Source of the DNA: Glycomyces artemisiae
Lineage (GTDB): Bacteria > Actinomycetota > Actinomycetes > Mycobacteriales > Micromonosporaceae
DNA length: 64,000 nt
Direction of reading: 5' to 3'
NCBI RefSeq assembly: GCF_003002955.1
Contig: NZ_PVTJ01000004.1
Span: 1 to 64,000, forward strand
In this document: positions 55,844 to 64,000 of the stretch, one piece after another
How the letters are laid out: each line of letters begins with the position of its first letter
How positions within the stretch are numbered: the stretch's first letter is position 1
Notes under the pieces: generated by a model
The model's input: only the letters and a program-made list of their open reading frames with translations
The model's database searches: none
What the model was told of the DNA's origin: nothing
Translations under genes and position numbers: made by a program

Positions 55844-57597
55844 TGCTGGTGCTGGCGGCGGCGCTGCCTGCGAGCGGGGCGCTCGCGGTATGGGGGCTGC
55901 GGCGCAAGCCCTACGCGCACTGGATCGGGGCCGGGGCTGCGGGGCTGGCGTTCGCCGCGGTGGCGCTGCTGCCGGTCGGGCGCGACACCGGTGCGCTCAT
56001 CGCCGGGGACGGCGCGACCTGGTGGCACCGCGTCGCGATCCCCTGGGCGCCTTCGCTCCACCTCGACTTCGCCCTCGCGGTCGACGGCGTCTCCTGGACG
56101 CTCGCCCTCCTCACCGCGCTCCTCGGGGTCCTCTGCTGCCTCCACAACGCCGTCGGCGCCGAGCAGCGGGCCGCCGACCTCTACGGCGCCGACCAGGCGA
56201 GCGCTTCAGCCTCCCTTCAGCCCGCTTCAGCTCCCCTTCAGGAACCCGCAGGTAGCGTTGAAAACGGGGGGACCCCCGGCGGCGGGGACCCGGTGACTGG
56301 TGTGCACGCCGCCGGTCCGGCGACTTCAGGCCACCTTCAGGTTGCAACGGGCGCTTCAGGTTCCCTTCAGGATGGTGCGGGTAGCGTTGAAATCGGGGGG
56401 CCTCCCCTTGCGGCGGCGCCGGTGCACGGGGTGCCCTCCGGAGCGGGCGGGGAGGAGCGGGACGGGTGGCAGTCGCCCGTGCTGACCGCGCTGCTGCTGG
56501 CAGTGCAGGCGGCGTCGACGCTCGTGTTCCTCGCCGACAACCTCGTGCTGTTCTTCATCGCGTTCGAAGCGGTCCTGCTGCCGATGTGGGCGATCGTGCA
56601 CCGGTTCGGGGACCCGCGGACGCGGCGGCGGGCCGCCGCGAAGTTCGCGCTGTTCACCATCGCCGGGTCGCTGCTCATGGCGACCGGCCTGTTCGTCGCG
56701 ATCGCGGACACCGGGACCGCCGACCTCGGCGCCATCATCGCCGCAGGGGGTGTCAGCAGTGGCGTGTCGCTGCTCGTGTTCTCCCTCTTGGCGATCGGCT
56801 TCGCCGTCAAGGCCCCGCTGTGGCCGCTGCACTCCTGGCTCCCCGATGCGCATACCGCCGCGCCCACCGTCGGCTCGGTGCTCCTCGCGGGAGTCCTCCT
56901 CAAGCTCGGCACGTACGGCCTGATCCGCGTCGCGGGCGGCCTCGCGCCCGAAGGCGCGGCCGACGCCGCGCCCGTCCTCGCCGTGCTCGCCGCGGTCGGG
57001 ATCGTCGTCGCCGGGCTCGTGTGCCTGCGCCTGCCCGAGCTCAAGCGCCTCATCGCGTACTCCTCGGTGGGCCACATGGGATTCGTGGTCCTCGCGTTCG
57101 CCGCCGGCACCGAAGCGGGCCTGCGTGCCGCGCTCTTCGGGAACCTCGCGCACGGCCTCGTCACCCCGCTCCTGTTCTTCCTCGCCGGAGCCCTCAAGGC
57201 CCGCACCCGCACCGGCAGCCTCACCGCCCTCGGCGGCCTGCGCCTCGCCGCGCCCGCGCTCGCCGGGCTCCTCGGGTTCGCCGCCCTCGCCTCCCTCGGC
57301 CTGCCCGGCCTCGCCGGGTTCTGGGGCGAGGCGTTCACCGTGTACGCCGCGGCCGAACGCGGCGGCGCCTGGCTCCTCCTCGCCGCGGCCGCCGCGTTCG
57401 GCGCGTTCCTCGCCGCCGCCTACCTGCTGCGGATGCTCAAGCACGTGAGCCATGGGTCCGTAGCGCCCGCGGCCTTCGGCATCGGGGACGTCTCCGCCGC
57501 CGAAGCCGCCGTCTGGTCCCCGCTCGTCGCCGGGACCCTCCTCCTCGGCCTCGTCCCCGGCCCGCTCCTGGCCCTGTTCGCGGAAGGCCACCTCTGA
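55843..57597 (+). CDS. nuoM: NADH-quinone oxidoreductase subunit M-like protein with a repeat-built insertion
   Basis: 584 residues from ATG 55843 (TGATG overlap; GTG 55834 possible). The antiporter motifs are intact: VLFFIAFEAVLLPMWAIVHR, FAVKAPLWPLHSWLPDAHT, TAAPTVGSVLLAGVLLKLGT, LKRLIAYSSVGHMGFVVL. Between residues about 118 and 205 a Ser/Gly/Ala/Pro-rich segment is added that NuoM lacks; it is encoded by repeated DNA and includes ASAPLQEPAGSVENGGTP and ASGSLQDGAGSVEIGGPP. It lies in a loop between membrane segments. The usual length is about 500 residues. Confidence 0.92.
   Translation: MLVLAAALPASGALAVWGLRRKPYAHWIGAGAAGLAFAAVALLPVGRDTGALIAGDGATWWHRVAIPWAPSLHLDFALAVDGVSWTLALLTALLGVLCCLHNAVGAEQRAADLYGADQASASASLQPASAPLQEPAGSVENGGTPGGGDPVTGVHAAGPATSGHLQVATGASGSLQDGAGSVEIGGPPLAAAPVHGVPSGAGGEERDGWQSPVLTALLLAVQAASTLVFLADNLVLFFIAFEAVLLPMWAIVHRFGDPRTRRRAAAKFALFTIAGSLLMATGLFVAIADTGTADLGAIIAAGGVSSGVSLLVFSLLAIGFAVKAPLWPLHSWLPDAHTAAPTVGSVLLAGVLLKLGTYGLIRVAGGLAPEGAADAAPVLAVLAAVGIVVAGLVCLRLPELKRLIAYSSVGHMGFVVLAFAAGTEAGLRAALFGNLAHGLVTPLLFFLAGALKARTRTGSLTALGGLRLAAPALAGLLGFAALASLGLPGLAGFWGEAFTVYAAAERGGAWLLLAAAAAFGAFLAAAYLLRMLKHVSHGSVAPAAFGIGDVSAAEAAVWSPLVAGTLLLGLVPGPLLALFAEGHL
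56203..56407 (+). repeat. Direct repeats within nuoM
   Basis: A unit beginning GCTTCAGnnnCCCTTCAGG occurs at 56203, 56224, 56333 and 56353. Two long copies of about 54 bases (56224-56277 and 56353-56407) share AGnnTAGCGTTGAAA-nCGGGGGG. They are 129 bases apart, a multiple of three, so both are read in the same frame. Confidence 0.85.
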
Positions 57598-58985
57598 TGC
57601 GCGCCCAAGCGATCGACCACGCCGCGATGCTGCCGCTCTACCTCGCCGCGGCCACCGCCGCCGCCGCCCTGTTCACCGGCCGGTTCGCCAAGGCCGCCGC
57701 CATGATCGGGCTCGGAACCGCCTCCGCGGCGGCCGTCTGGATCGGACTCGGGCCCGACCGCGCCGCCTTCGCCGTCGGCGAGTGGCACTCCTACGTCGCC
57801 GACGACGCCGCCATGGGCGCCGCCGCGCTCTTCGCCGCCCTCGCCGTCCTCGTCGCCGCCGTCAGCGGCAGGCGGCCCGGCGAGAACTGGTTCCTCCTGA
57901 CCGCCTCCGCCGCAGGCGGGATCGCGCTCGCCGGGGCCCGCGACCTCATCACCCTCGTGGTCGCCGTCGAGACCCTCACGCTCCCGCTGTACGTCCTCGT
58001 CACCCGCCCCGGCCGCGACGGCGCCGAAGCCGGGACCACCTTCCTCATCGCCTCCGTCACCTCCTCCGCGACCGCCCTCATGGGCGCCGCGCTCCTCTAC
58101 GCCGCCACCGGAACCGTCCACCTCGAAGGGCTCGCCGCCGCACTCGGCGACGCCCACGCGGGCCTCGCCGCCGCCGGGACCGCGCTCCTCCTCGCCGGGC
58201 TCGCCTTCAAACTCGCCGCCGCGCCCCTGCACGCCTGGGCGCCGCTCGTCCTCGAACGCGCCCCGCTTCCCATCGCCACCTACCTGGCGAGCGCCTCCAA
58301 ACTCGGCGGCGCCGTCGCGATCGTCTGGGTCGTCGCCTTCGGGCTGCGGGGCACCGCGAGCGCCGGGATCGTCGTCGCCGTCCTCGCGGTCGCCTCGATC
58401 GCGGTCGGGAACCTCGGGGCGCTCGTGCAGCGCCGCACCGTGCCGCTCCTGGCCTGGTCGGGGATCGCGCACGCCGGGTACGCGCTCGCGCCGCTCGCCG
58501 TCATCGCGACCGCCGCGGGCCGCGAGCACGCGGGCGCGGCCGCTTCGGCGGCGTTCGCGTACGCGGTGTTCTTCGTGCTCCTGGAGGCCGGGGTCTTCGC
58601 GGCCCTCACGGCCGTGCGCGCGGAGGACGGCGGCGCGGTCGCCGACCTGGCCGGGCTGTGGAAGGCCGCGCCGCTGCCGGCGTCGGTGTTCCTGTTCGCG
58701 GTGGTCGGGCTGGCGGGGCTGCCGCCCGCGCTCGCCGGGACGGTGGCGAAGGTCGCGGTGCTCGAAGTGCTCGCGTCGTCGGCGGTGTGGCTGGCGGTGG
58801 TGGTCGCGGCGGGCGCGGTCGTCGGCCTCGCGTACTACCTGCCGCTGGCGCGGGCGGTGCTCACGGGCAGGTCAGGGGCCGTTCCGCGGCGGTACGCGGT
58901 CGCGCTGACCATCGCCGCCCTGGCCCTCGTTGCCGTGTCGCTGGCGCCGCAGCTCGTGTTGGACTTCACGTCCGTTTCTCGGTGA
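57597..58985 (+). CDS. nuoN: NADH-quinone oxidoreductase subunit N-like protein
   Basis: 462 residues from ATG 57597 (TGATG overlap with nuoM). A 13-14-segment antiporter fold: AVETLTLPLYVLVTRPGRDG (key Glu), AGLAFKLAAAPLHAWAPLVL (key Lys), and VQRRTVPLLAWSGIAHAGYA. It completes the nuoKLMN proton-pumping set. No genes for the peripheral arm or for NuoH follow. Confidence 0.92.
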   Translation: MRAQAIDHAAMLPLYLAAATAAAALFTGRFAKAAAMIGLGTASAAAVWIGLGPDRAAFAVGEWHSYVADDAAMGAAALFAALAVLVAAVSGRRPGENWFLLTASAAGGIALAGARDLITLVVAVETLTLPLYVLVTRPGRDGAEAGTTFLIASVTSSATALMGAALLYAATGTVHLEGLAAALGDAHAGLAAAGTALLLAGLAFKLAAAPLHAWAPLVLERAPLPIATYLASASKLGGAVAIVWVVAFGLRGTASAGIVVAVLAVASIAVGNLGALVQRRTVPLLAWSGIAHAGYALAPLAVIATAAGREHAGAAASAAFAYAVFFVLLEAGVFAALTAVRAEDGGAVADLAGLWKAAPLPASVFLFAVVGLAGLPPALAGTVAKVAVLEVLASSAVWLAVVVAAGAVVGLAYYLPLARAVLTGRSGAVPRRYAVALTIAALALVAVSLAPQLVLDFTSVSR

Positions 58986-59059
58986 ATTCCCAGTTCGTCC
59001 AGAAATACTGGCCGTAACCAGGACGTTGCTTTTCCCACAAGGAGGGAAACCCAACCACC

Positions 59060-59926
59060 ATGAAGCACCACAACGGCCTCAAGACGGCGGTGCTGCTCGG
59101 CGCGATGTCGGCGATCGTGATCGCCATCGGCTACGCCTTCGGCGGCTCCACCGGCGTCCTCATCGCCGCGGTGATCGCGGTCGGCATGAACGCCTACGCC
59201 TACTTCAACTCCGACAAGATCGCCCTGCGCGCGATGCGGGCCCGGCCCGTGTCCGAAGCGGAGGCGCCGCAGCTGTACGCGACGGTGCGCGAGCTCGCGC
59301 AGCGCGCGGGGCAGCCGATGCCGCGGCTGTACGTCTCCCCGACGATGCAGCCGAACGCGTTCGCGACGGGCCGCAACCCGCAGCACGCGGCGGTCGCGGT
59401 CACCGAGGGGATCGTGCACCTGCTGACGCCCGCCGAGCTGCGGGCCGTCATCGGGCACGAGCTGTCGCACGTGTACAACCGCGACATCCTCATCTCGTCG
59501 GTCGCGGGCGCGCTCGCGGGGATCATCACGATGCTCGCGAACCTCGCGATGTTCCTGCCGTTCTTCGCCTCCGACGACGAGGACCGGCCGAACCCGCTCG
59601 TGCTGCTGCTGACGATGATCCTCGGGCCGGTCGCGGCCGGGCTGATCCAGATGGCCGTCTCGCGCTCGCGCGAGTACGAGGCGGACGCCGACGGCGCGCG
59701 CCTGACGGGTGACCCGCTCTCGCTCGCGAGTGCGCTGGAGAAGATCTCCGCGGGGGTCGACCGGATGCCCGCGCGGGCGGACAGCCGGATCGCGGAGCAG
59801 TCGCACCTGATGATCGAGTCGCCGCTGCGCGGGGGCGGGCTCGCGAGCCTGTTCTCGACGCACCCGCCGACGGCGCAGCGGGTCGCGCGCCTGCGGGAGA
59901 TGGCCCGCGGCGTCGTCAGGTACTAG
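59060..59926 (+). CDS. htpX: Membrane zinc metalloprotease HtpX
   Basis: 288 residues from ATG 59060, with GGAGGG 12 bases upstream. Two N-terminal membrane segments precede the active site (His133-Glu134-His137 in [14 protein letters not shown]). The third zinc ligand region is [14 protein letters not shown], and a C-terminal [17 protein letters not shown] is typical of HtpX. It removes misfolded membrane proteins. Confidence 0.95.
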   Translation: MKHHNGLKTAVLLGAMSAIVIAIGYAFGGSTGVLIAAVIAVGMNAYAYFNSDKIALRAMRARPVSEAEAPQLYATVRELAQRAGQPMPRLYVSPTMQPNAFATGRNPQHAAVAVTEGIVHLLTPAELRAVIGHELSHVYNRDILISSVAGALAGIITMLANLAMFLPFFASDDEDRPNPLVLLLTMILGPVAAGLIQMAVSRSREYEADADGARLTGDPLSLASALEKISAGVDRMPARADSRIAEQSHLMIESPLRGGGLASLFSTHPPTAQRVARLREMARGVVRY

Positions 59927-59968
59927 AACCAGGCGCCGTCAGGCACTCGAACCGACGGCGAGCACACC

Positions 59969-60002
59969 GAAAGCCGCGCCAGCATCCGCTGGCGCGGCTT
60001 TC
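59969..60002. terminator. Terminator between htpX and the DUF2516 gene
   Basis: Perfect 15-base arms (GAAAGCCGCGCCAGC and complement) around ATCC, between convergent genes. Confidence 0.82.
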
Positions 60003-60036
60003 CGCAAGTCGGATCGCTCCGGCGCGAGAGCGCACC

Positions 60037-60351
60037 TCAGTAGGTGCTGCCGCCGATGTCTTTGATGCCCGTGCGGACGTCCAGGAGGTACACCAGTGCC
60101 GCCGCGATGGCGACGAGTGCGAACAGGTTGAGCCGGCCGTAGCCGCCGAAGAGGAGCGCCAGCACGAGGCTCACGACGAGGAGCCCGAGCCAGGTGCCCT
60201 TCGAGAGGGTGCCGACGGCGTTGAACGCCTCGGGCTTCTGCACTGCGCAGTGGATGACGGCGATCAAGGACAGGAGCGCTGCTCCGTACCCGATGATCTG
60301 CGAGATCACGCCCCGGACATCGAAGGCGAACACGGCATCGAACTCTGGCAT
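60037..60351 (-). CDS. DUF2516 membrane protein
   Basis: 104 residues from ATG 60351; an in-frame extension to 60510 overlaps the bS22 gene and is rejected. Three hydrophobic segments (VISQIIGYGAALLSLIAVIH, LGLLVVSLVLALLFGG, LFALVAIAAALVYLLDVR). DUF2516 proteins of about 100 residues are common in actinomycetes near this locus; function unknown. Confidence 0.8.
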   Translation of the reverse strand: MPEFDAVFAFDVRGVISQIIGYGAALLSLIAVIHCAVQKPEAFNAVGTLSKGTWLGLLVVSLVLALLFGGYGRLNLFALVAIAAALVYLLDVRTGIKDIGGSTY

Positions 60352-60395
60352 GCAGCCCAGCCTACCCGCAGGTGCTCGGAAGCCGGTCGCCTCGG

Positions 60396-60497
60396 TTACT
60401 TGCCGAGCTTGCGACGCTGAACGCGGGTCTTGCGGAGCAGCTTGCGGTGCTTCTTCTTCGCCATGCGCTTGCGCCGCTTCTTGATGACCGAGCCCAT
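60396..60497 (-). CDS. Ribosomal protein bS22 (AURKAIP1/COX24 domain)
   Basis: 33 residues from ATG 60497 to TAA 60396: [19 protein letters not shown] continues with [14 protein letters not shown]. It is nearly identical to the actinobacterial bS22 first seen in mycobacterial ribosomes, a very basic peptide in the 30S subunit. Too short for most gene finders. It is followed by DUF2516 and preceded by a BldC-like gene, the same order as in mycobacteria (Rv0500A-Rv0500B). Confidence 0.93.
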   Translation of the reverse strand: MGSVIKKRRKRMAKKKHRKLLRKTRVQRRKLGK

Positions 60498-60642
60498 AGA
60501 GCTTCCTCACAGGTGTTGACTAGACGATAGTTAGAGCCCGACCAGCCTAGCCCGTCCCCCCGGCGGCCCCCTCGCCGGGCGAGTCCGTGCGAAGGCCCCG
60601 TCACAGCTCGCGCGTGGCGGGGCCGGGACTGGCCGAGCGGGG

Positions 60643-60846
60643 TCACTCGTCCGTCTGGAGGGCCTCGGAGAGGTAGGTCTTCACGGCGCTCTCGGGGACG
60701 CGGAAGGAGCGCCCCACCCGCACCGCCGCGATCTCACCGTTGTGGACGAGCCGGTACACCGTCATCTTCGAGACGCGCATCAACTCGGCCACTTCCGTCA
60801 CCGTCAAGAACTTGACCTCGTCGAGGAGGTCCCCGGGTTCGCTCAT
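60643..60846 (-). CDS. BldC-like / excisionase-family HTH protein
   Basis: 67 residues from ATG 60846. The winged HTH FLTVTEVAELMRVSKMTVYR, LVHNGEIAAVRVGRSFRVPE is clear, with an acidic N-terminus. It lies upstream of bS22, a neighbourhood conserved in actinobacteria. Despite the excisionase label there is no integrase here, so it is more likely a small regulator than a phage remnant. Confidence 0.9.
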   Translation of the reverse strand: MSEPGDLLDEVKFLTVTEVAELMRVSKMTVYRLVHNGEIAAVRVGRSFRVPESAVKTYLSEALQTDE

Positions 60847-61049
60847 GTGTCTCACCGTTCTGTCGAGGGCTGTTGCGAGCACTATTGCCTGTGCAAGGAC
60901 GTGGGGTTGTGTGATGTGTTAGAGGTGCGGTGGACGCGAATGCCCTATGAACCGAAACAAGTCGGTCGTCACGAAGCGTGACGTTGATGTCTTTCGATTG
61001 GGATGTTGCTCATGTTACGGCAGTCCGCGCCACCCGGCAACACCCGATC

Positions 61050-62834
61050 TCACACGGTCTGGGCAATGAACGCCGTAATCTCCTCCATGATCGCCGCGTA
61101 GTCCTTTCCGTAGACGGTCTGCGCGGCGTCGACCGCGGGGGTGCCCTCGCGTGCGGTCAGCCCGAAGAACTCGGCGAACGCGTCGACCCCGTAGGTCTCG
61201 ATCATGTAGTGGACGCCGAGGAACCCGCAGCCGTACTTCCCGGACCCCGCGAGGGTGTCGTCGTCCTCGTCGGGCGGGAGGATGTCGGCCGCGCAGCCGC
61301 CCTGGGCGACGTAGTCGCGCACGTCCCACATGCGGTCGTAGTCCTCCAGGGCCCGGTCGCCGTGGTCGATGTACTCGGCGACGCCCTCGACCATCCACCA
61401 GGTGTCGTCGGCGTACCGCTCGGACGGCGCGGCCCACAGGGTCACGGCGTGGCCGAGCTCGTGGCGGATGACGGAGGTGAGGCCCTCGCCCCAGCCGGTG
61501 CGGTCGACCCCCATGACGGTGGCGTACGTGGACGGCTGGCGCTCGCCGTCGACGGTCCCGTTGAGCGGCAGGGCGAAGCCGAGGACGTCCTCGGAGTCCC
61601 ACATGCCGCCGAACCAGGTGTCGAACTCCTCGTCGGAGGCGATGTAGATGACGTACCGGTCGGGCTTCTCCCAGTACGCCCACTGGTCGGCGTTCTCGGC
61701 GGCGGCCTCGGAGACCGCGAGCGCCTCGTCGAGGCGGGCCTCCATGGACACCGGGACGGCGGTGACGGTGCGCTCGCCGACCGCGGCGACCAGGTCGGTG
61801 ACCTCCCACGGGTGGGGGCCCTCGCCGAACTCGGAGTTCTGGACCTCGATCATGCGCATGCCGTCGTCGTCGGCCCGCCAGCGCGTGTCGAAGACGATGT
61901 CGGCGGCCTTGCAGGTCTCGGCGGGCTCGACGAAGCAGTAGGAGAGCGCGATCGAGATGTCGTAGAGGGGGACGGCGCCGGAGGCGTCCTCGATGGGGCC
62001 CGAGGCGATCTGGTAGTCGAAGCGGGACACCTGCATGGAGGTGAGCGAGTCGTACCGGCCGGTCATCTGCGTGTGCAGGGTCGGGTCGTAGGCGGCGAGC
62101 CAGCCGTCGAGGCTGCCGTTGAGGAGCGACTCGGACTGGGCGTCGAGGACGAGCTGGGCCTGCTCGCGCAGGTAGGCGAGGATCTCGGAGGCGGGGGCGT
62201 CGGCGTCGGGGCTGGGGACGGTGCCCTCGCCGGGCTCGACGGCGAGGCCGTCGATGGTGCCGGTGGGGTTGTCGGCGAAGCCGGGGCGCCAGCCGTTGAC
62301 GAGGGCGCCGGCGAAGACTGAGGAGGCCACGAGGGCGACGACGATGAGGACGGTGGCGAGGCGGTTGCGCTTGGGCTCGGGGCGGGGCGCGTAGTAGCCC
62401 GCGGGGCCGCCGGGCCAGGGGGGCATGGCGGAGACGGGGATCGGGCCGGGCCCGACGCCGGGGGGGAGTTGTCCGGGAGGCATCTGCCCAGGATGGCCGT
62501 AGCCGGGCGGGACGGCTCCCGGCGGAGCCATGCCAGGGGCGCCCTGGGGGGCGCCGGGCGGCATCATGCCGGGGGGCGCCATGTCGACCGGGAGCGCCGA
62601 CGGCGGCTGCGTGGGCTCGATCATCGGCGGCATGGGGGCGGGCTGCGGGAGCGCGGTCTCGGCGTTCTCGGCCTGCGGGAGGACGGGCCCGGGCGCGGCG
62701 GCGCGGGGCGCGTCGGAGGCGCCGCGCTGGCCGGGCACGAGCGGCGCGGCGGGGCCGGGCGGGTTCGCCGCCTGCGGCTCGGCGGCGGGCTGCTCGGGGG
62801 ATGCCGGGGGGAAGTCCTCGGGGGCTTGAGTCAC
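61050..62834 (-). CDS. Proline-rich single-pass membrane metallopeptidase (gluzincin, HEXXH)
   Basis: 594 residues from GTG 62834. A disordered N-terminus of about 155 residues rich in Pro/Met/Gly (PPGMMPPGAPQGAPGMAPPG) is cytoplasmic. One membrane segment (LATVLIVVALVASSVFAGAL) follows. The extracytoplasmic part has an NTF2-like region and a zinc protease domain with TSVIRHELGHAVTL and the third-ligand Glu in MVEGVAEYID. Substrate unknown; the topology suggests cell-envelope protein processing. Confidence 0.87.
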   Translation of the reverse strand: MTQAPEDFPPASPEQPAAEPQAANPPGPAAPLVPGQRGASDAPRAAAPGPVLPQAENAETALPQPAPMPPMIEPTQPPSALPVDMAPPGMMPPGAPQGAPGMAPPGAVPPGYGHPGQMPPGQLPPGVGPGPIPVSAMPPWPGGPAGYYAPRPEPKRNRLATVLIVVALVASSVFAGALVNGWRPGFADNPTGTIDGLAVEPGEGTVPSPDADAPASEILAYLREQAQLVLDAQSESLLNGSLDGWLAAYDPTLHTQMTGRYDSLTSMQVSRFDYQIASGPIEDASGAVPLYDISIALSYCFVEPAETCKAADIVFDTRWRADDDGMRMIEVQNSEFGEGPHPWEVTDLVAAVGERTVTAVPVSMEARLDEALAVSEAAAENADQWAYWEKPDRYVIYIASDEEFDTWFGGMWDSEDVLGFALPLNGTVDGERQPSTYATVMGVDRTGWGEGLTSVIRHELGHAVTLWAAPSERYADDTWWMVEGVAEYIDHGDRALEDYDRMWDVRDYVAQGGCAADILPPDEDDDTLAGSGKYGCGFLGVHYMIETYGVDAFAEFFGLTAREGTPAVDAAQTVYGKDYAAIMEEITAFIAQTV

Positions 62835-62967
62835 GTTCGCAACTGTAGTCGCCGTTCGCTAGTCGCGCGAGCCGCGAATGCGCGCCGTGCACCGGGCGTC
62901 CACCGGTCGCGGCGCAGCTCACCCGGGCCGGGGCGGCCTCCGCCGTCCCGGCCCGGATGTGAATTCG

Positions 62968-63888
62968 CTAAGACTTGGTCCACAGTGAGCGGAGGAACAC
63001 GGCGAGGTTCGCGGGGCGCTCGGCCATGCGGCGCATGAGGTAGCCGTACCACTGGTCGCCGTAGGGGACGTAGACGCGCATCCGGTAGCCCTCGGAGGCG
63101 AGGCGCAGCTGCTCGGAGGTGCGGATGCCGTAGAGCATCTGGAACTCGAAGGAGTCCTTGTCGCGGTCGTACCAGCGGGCGCGGTCGACGCCGATCTCGA
63201 TGAGCCGCGGGTCGTGGGTGGCGAGCATCGGGTAGCCGTCCCCGGCCATGAGGGCGTTGATGCACCGCACGTAGGAGCGGTCGACGTCGAGGCTGCGCTG
63301 GTAGGCGACGGACTCGGGCTCCTTGTAGGCGCCCTTGCACAGGCGGATGCGGGAGTCGGCGACGGCGTGGGCCTTGCAGTCGTCCTCGGTGCGGCGCAGG
63401 TACGCCTGGAGGACGGCGCCGGTGAGCGTGAACTCCTCGCGGAGGCGCTGCACGATCTCCAGGGTGGAGTCGGTGACCGTGTGGTCCTCCATGTCGACGG
63501 TGACGGTGGTCCCGGCGTCGGCGGCGGCCTCGCAGATCTCGCGGGCGCGGTCGTAGGCGAGCTCGGGGTCGAGGCGCTGGCCGAGCGCGGAGAGCTTGAC
63601 GCTGACCTCGGCGGCCTTGGAGAGGCCCTCGCCCTTGAGGGCGGCGAGGAGGCTGAGGTACTCGTCGCGGGTGGCGTCGGCCTGCTCGACGACGACGGTG
63701 TCCTCGCCGAGGTAGTCGAGGGTGGCGAGGAGCCCGTCGGCGGCGAGCGCGCGGGTGGTGGCGACCGCCTCGGCCGTCGTCTCGCCCGCGACGTAGCGGC
63801 GCACGAGCGACCGGGACACGGGCGCGGTGCCGACGAGGCGCTCGATCTTCGATGACCTGGCGGCGGCGAGGATGACAGAACGCAGCAT
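62968..63888 (-). CDS. putB: Proline dehydrogenase (PRODH)
   Basis: 306 residues from ATG 63888. A monofunctional FAD-dependent TIM barrel: TVTVDMEDHTVTDSTLEIVQ, QAYLRRTEDDCKAH, IRLCKGAYKEPESVAYQ, and the C-terminal YVPYGDQWYGYLMRRMAERP that closes the substrate site. It oxidises proline to pyrroline-5-carboxylate, which the dehydrogenase at 5.4-7.0 kb turns into glutamate. No regulator lies beside it. Confidence 0.94.
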   Translation of the reverse strand: MLRSVILAAARSSKIERLVGTAPVSRSLVRRYVAGETTAEAVATTRALAADGLLATLDYLGEDTVVVEQADATRDEYLSLLAALKGEGLSKAAEVSVKLSALGQRLDPELAYDRAREICEAAADAGTTVTVDMEDHTVTDSTLEIVQRLREEFTLTGAVLQAYLRRTEDDCKAHAVADSRIRLCKGAYKEPESVAYQRSLDVDRSYVRCINALMAGDGYPMLATHDPRLIEIGVDRARWYDRDKDSFEFQMLYGIRTSEQLRLASEGYRMRVYVPYGDQWYGYLMRRMAERPANLAVFLRSLWTKS

Positions 63889-64000
63889 GAGTGCAGCGTA
63901 GCCTCCCGGTATGCGGGATCAGGTCACGGTGCCATAACACGTGTGCCGCAACATTGGAAACCAAGCCCTGGAAGGGAAGGAACGCTCCTCTTCCAAGGTC

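Noticed and set aside
56203..56407. CRISPR-like repeats
   Set aside because: Unit spacing is irregular, copies are diverged and everything is read in frame as part of NuoM; no cas genes nearby.
56356..57591. 411-codon minus-strand frame in nuoM
   Set aside because: Glu/Gly-rich shadow of a membrane protein gene.
60643..60846. Prophage excisionase
   Set aside because: The HTH protein looks like an excisionase, but there is no integrase, attachment repeat or phage gene, and the neighbourhood is conserved in actinobacteria.

Overview
The window is a high-GC, gene-dense chromosomal stretch of an actinomycete. Several things point to this: strong third-position GC bias, many GTG starts, a BldC-type regulator, the 33-residue bS22 ribosomal protein beside a BldC-like HTH protein, a futalosine-type UbiD/UbiA pair, and secreted GH6 cellulases under CebR-like operators. 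It suits a spore-former or plant-polymer degrader of the Streptomyces/Micromonospora/Glycomyces kind. A Glycomycetaceae-like host is only a guess. I found no rRNA, tRNA, CRISPR array or prophage.

Layout, left to right. 1-4.1 kb: a minus-strand operon of a subtilisin-like protease, an ECF-type sigma factor, a small Ig-like protein and a large TPR protein cut by the window edge (probably of the TPR-CHAT class). 4.4-5.3 kb: a DUF397 protein and an RHH-antitoxin/MazF pair. 5.4-20 kb: delta-1-pyrroline-5-carboxylate dehydrogenase, SecA, two double-GNAT proteins, an L,D-transpeptidase lipoprotein, the long hibernation factor HPF, ComF, and an efflux adaptor/permease pair without an ATPase. 20-29.5 kb: RhlE-type helicase, a lone TnpB element, MarC, a SigE-family sigma factor with a membrane partner, a PH-domain protein and a SpoU methyltransferase. 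29.6-35.5 kb: acetoacetyl-CoA synthetase, a CynX-like exporter divergent from a FadR-type regulator, an Rrf2 regulator and a YihY protein.

35.5-47.1 kb is a plant-cell-wall region. A 1242-residue secreted protein fuses a rhamnogalacturonan acetylesterase to a rhamnogalacturonan lyase and a CBM2. A second acetylesterase carries a ricin-type lectin domain. Both have the same LacI-type operator upstream. After a cysteine desulfhydrase/Lrp pair and BldC come two near-identical GH6 cellulases, one with a CBM2, each behind a CebR-like box, and the remnant of a third copy. 47.1-53.5 kb: a TetR/MFS efflux operon with a perfect palindromic operator, mqnL/mqnP-like genes and a TetR/NAD(P)-binding pair.

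53.7-64 kb: an isolated nuoKLMN proton-pumping module whose NuoM carries an in-frame repeat-built insertion, then HtpX, DUF2516, bS22, the BldC-like protein, a proline-rich membrane-anchored metallopeptidase and proline dehydrogenase. The proline dehydrogenase lies about 56 kb from the dehydrogenase that completes the pathway. The strongest leads are the NuoM insertion with the orphan nuoKLMN set, the left-edge protease/sigma/TPR operon, the coordinated rhamnogalacturonan and cellulose regulons, and the TnpB element whose guide RNA would take in a gene leader.
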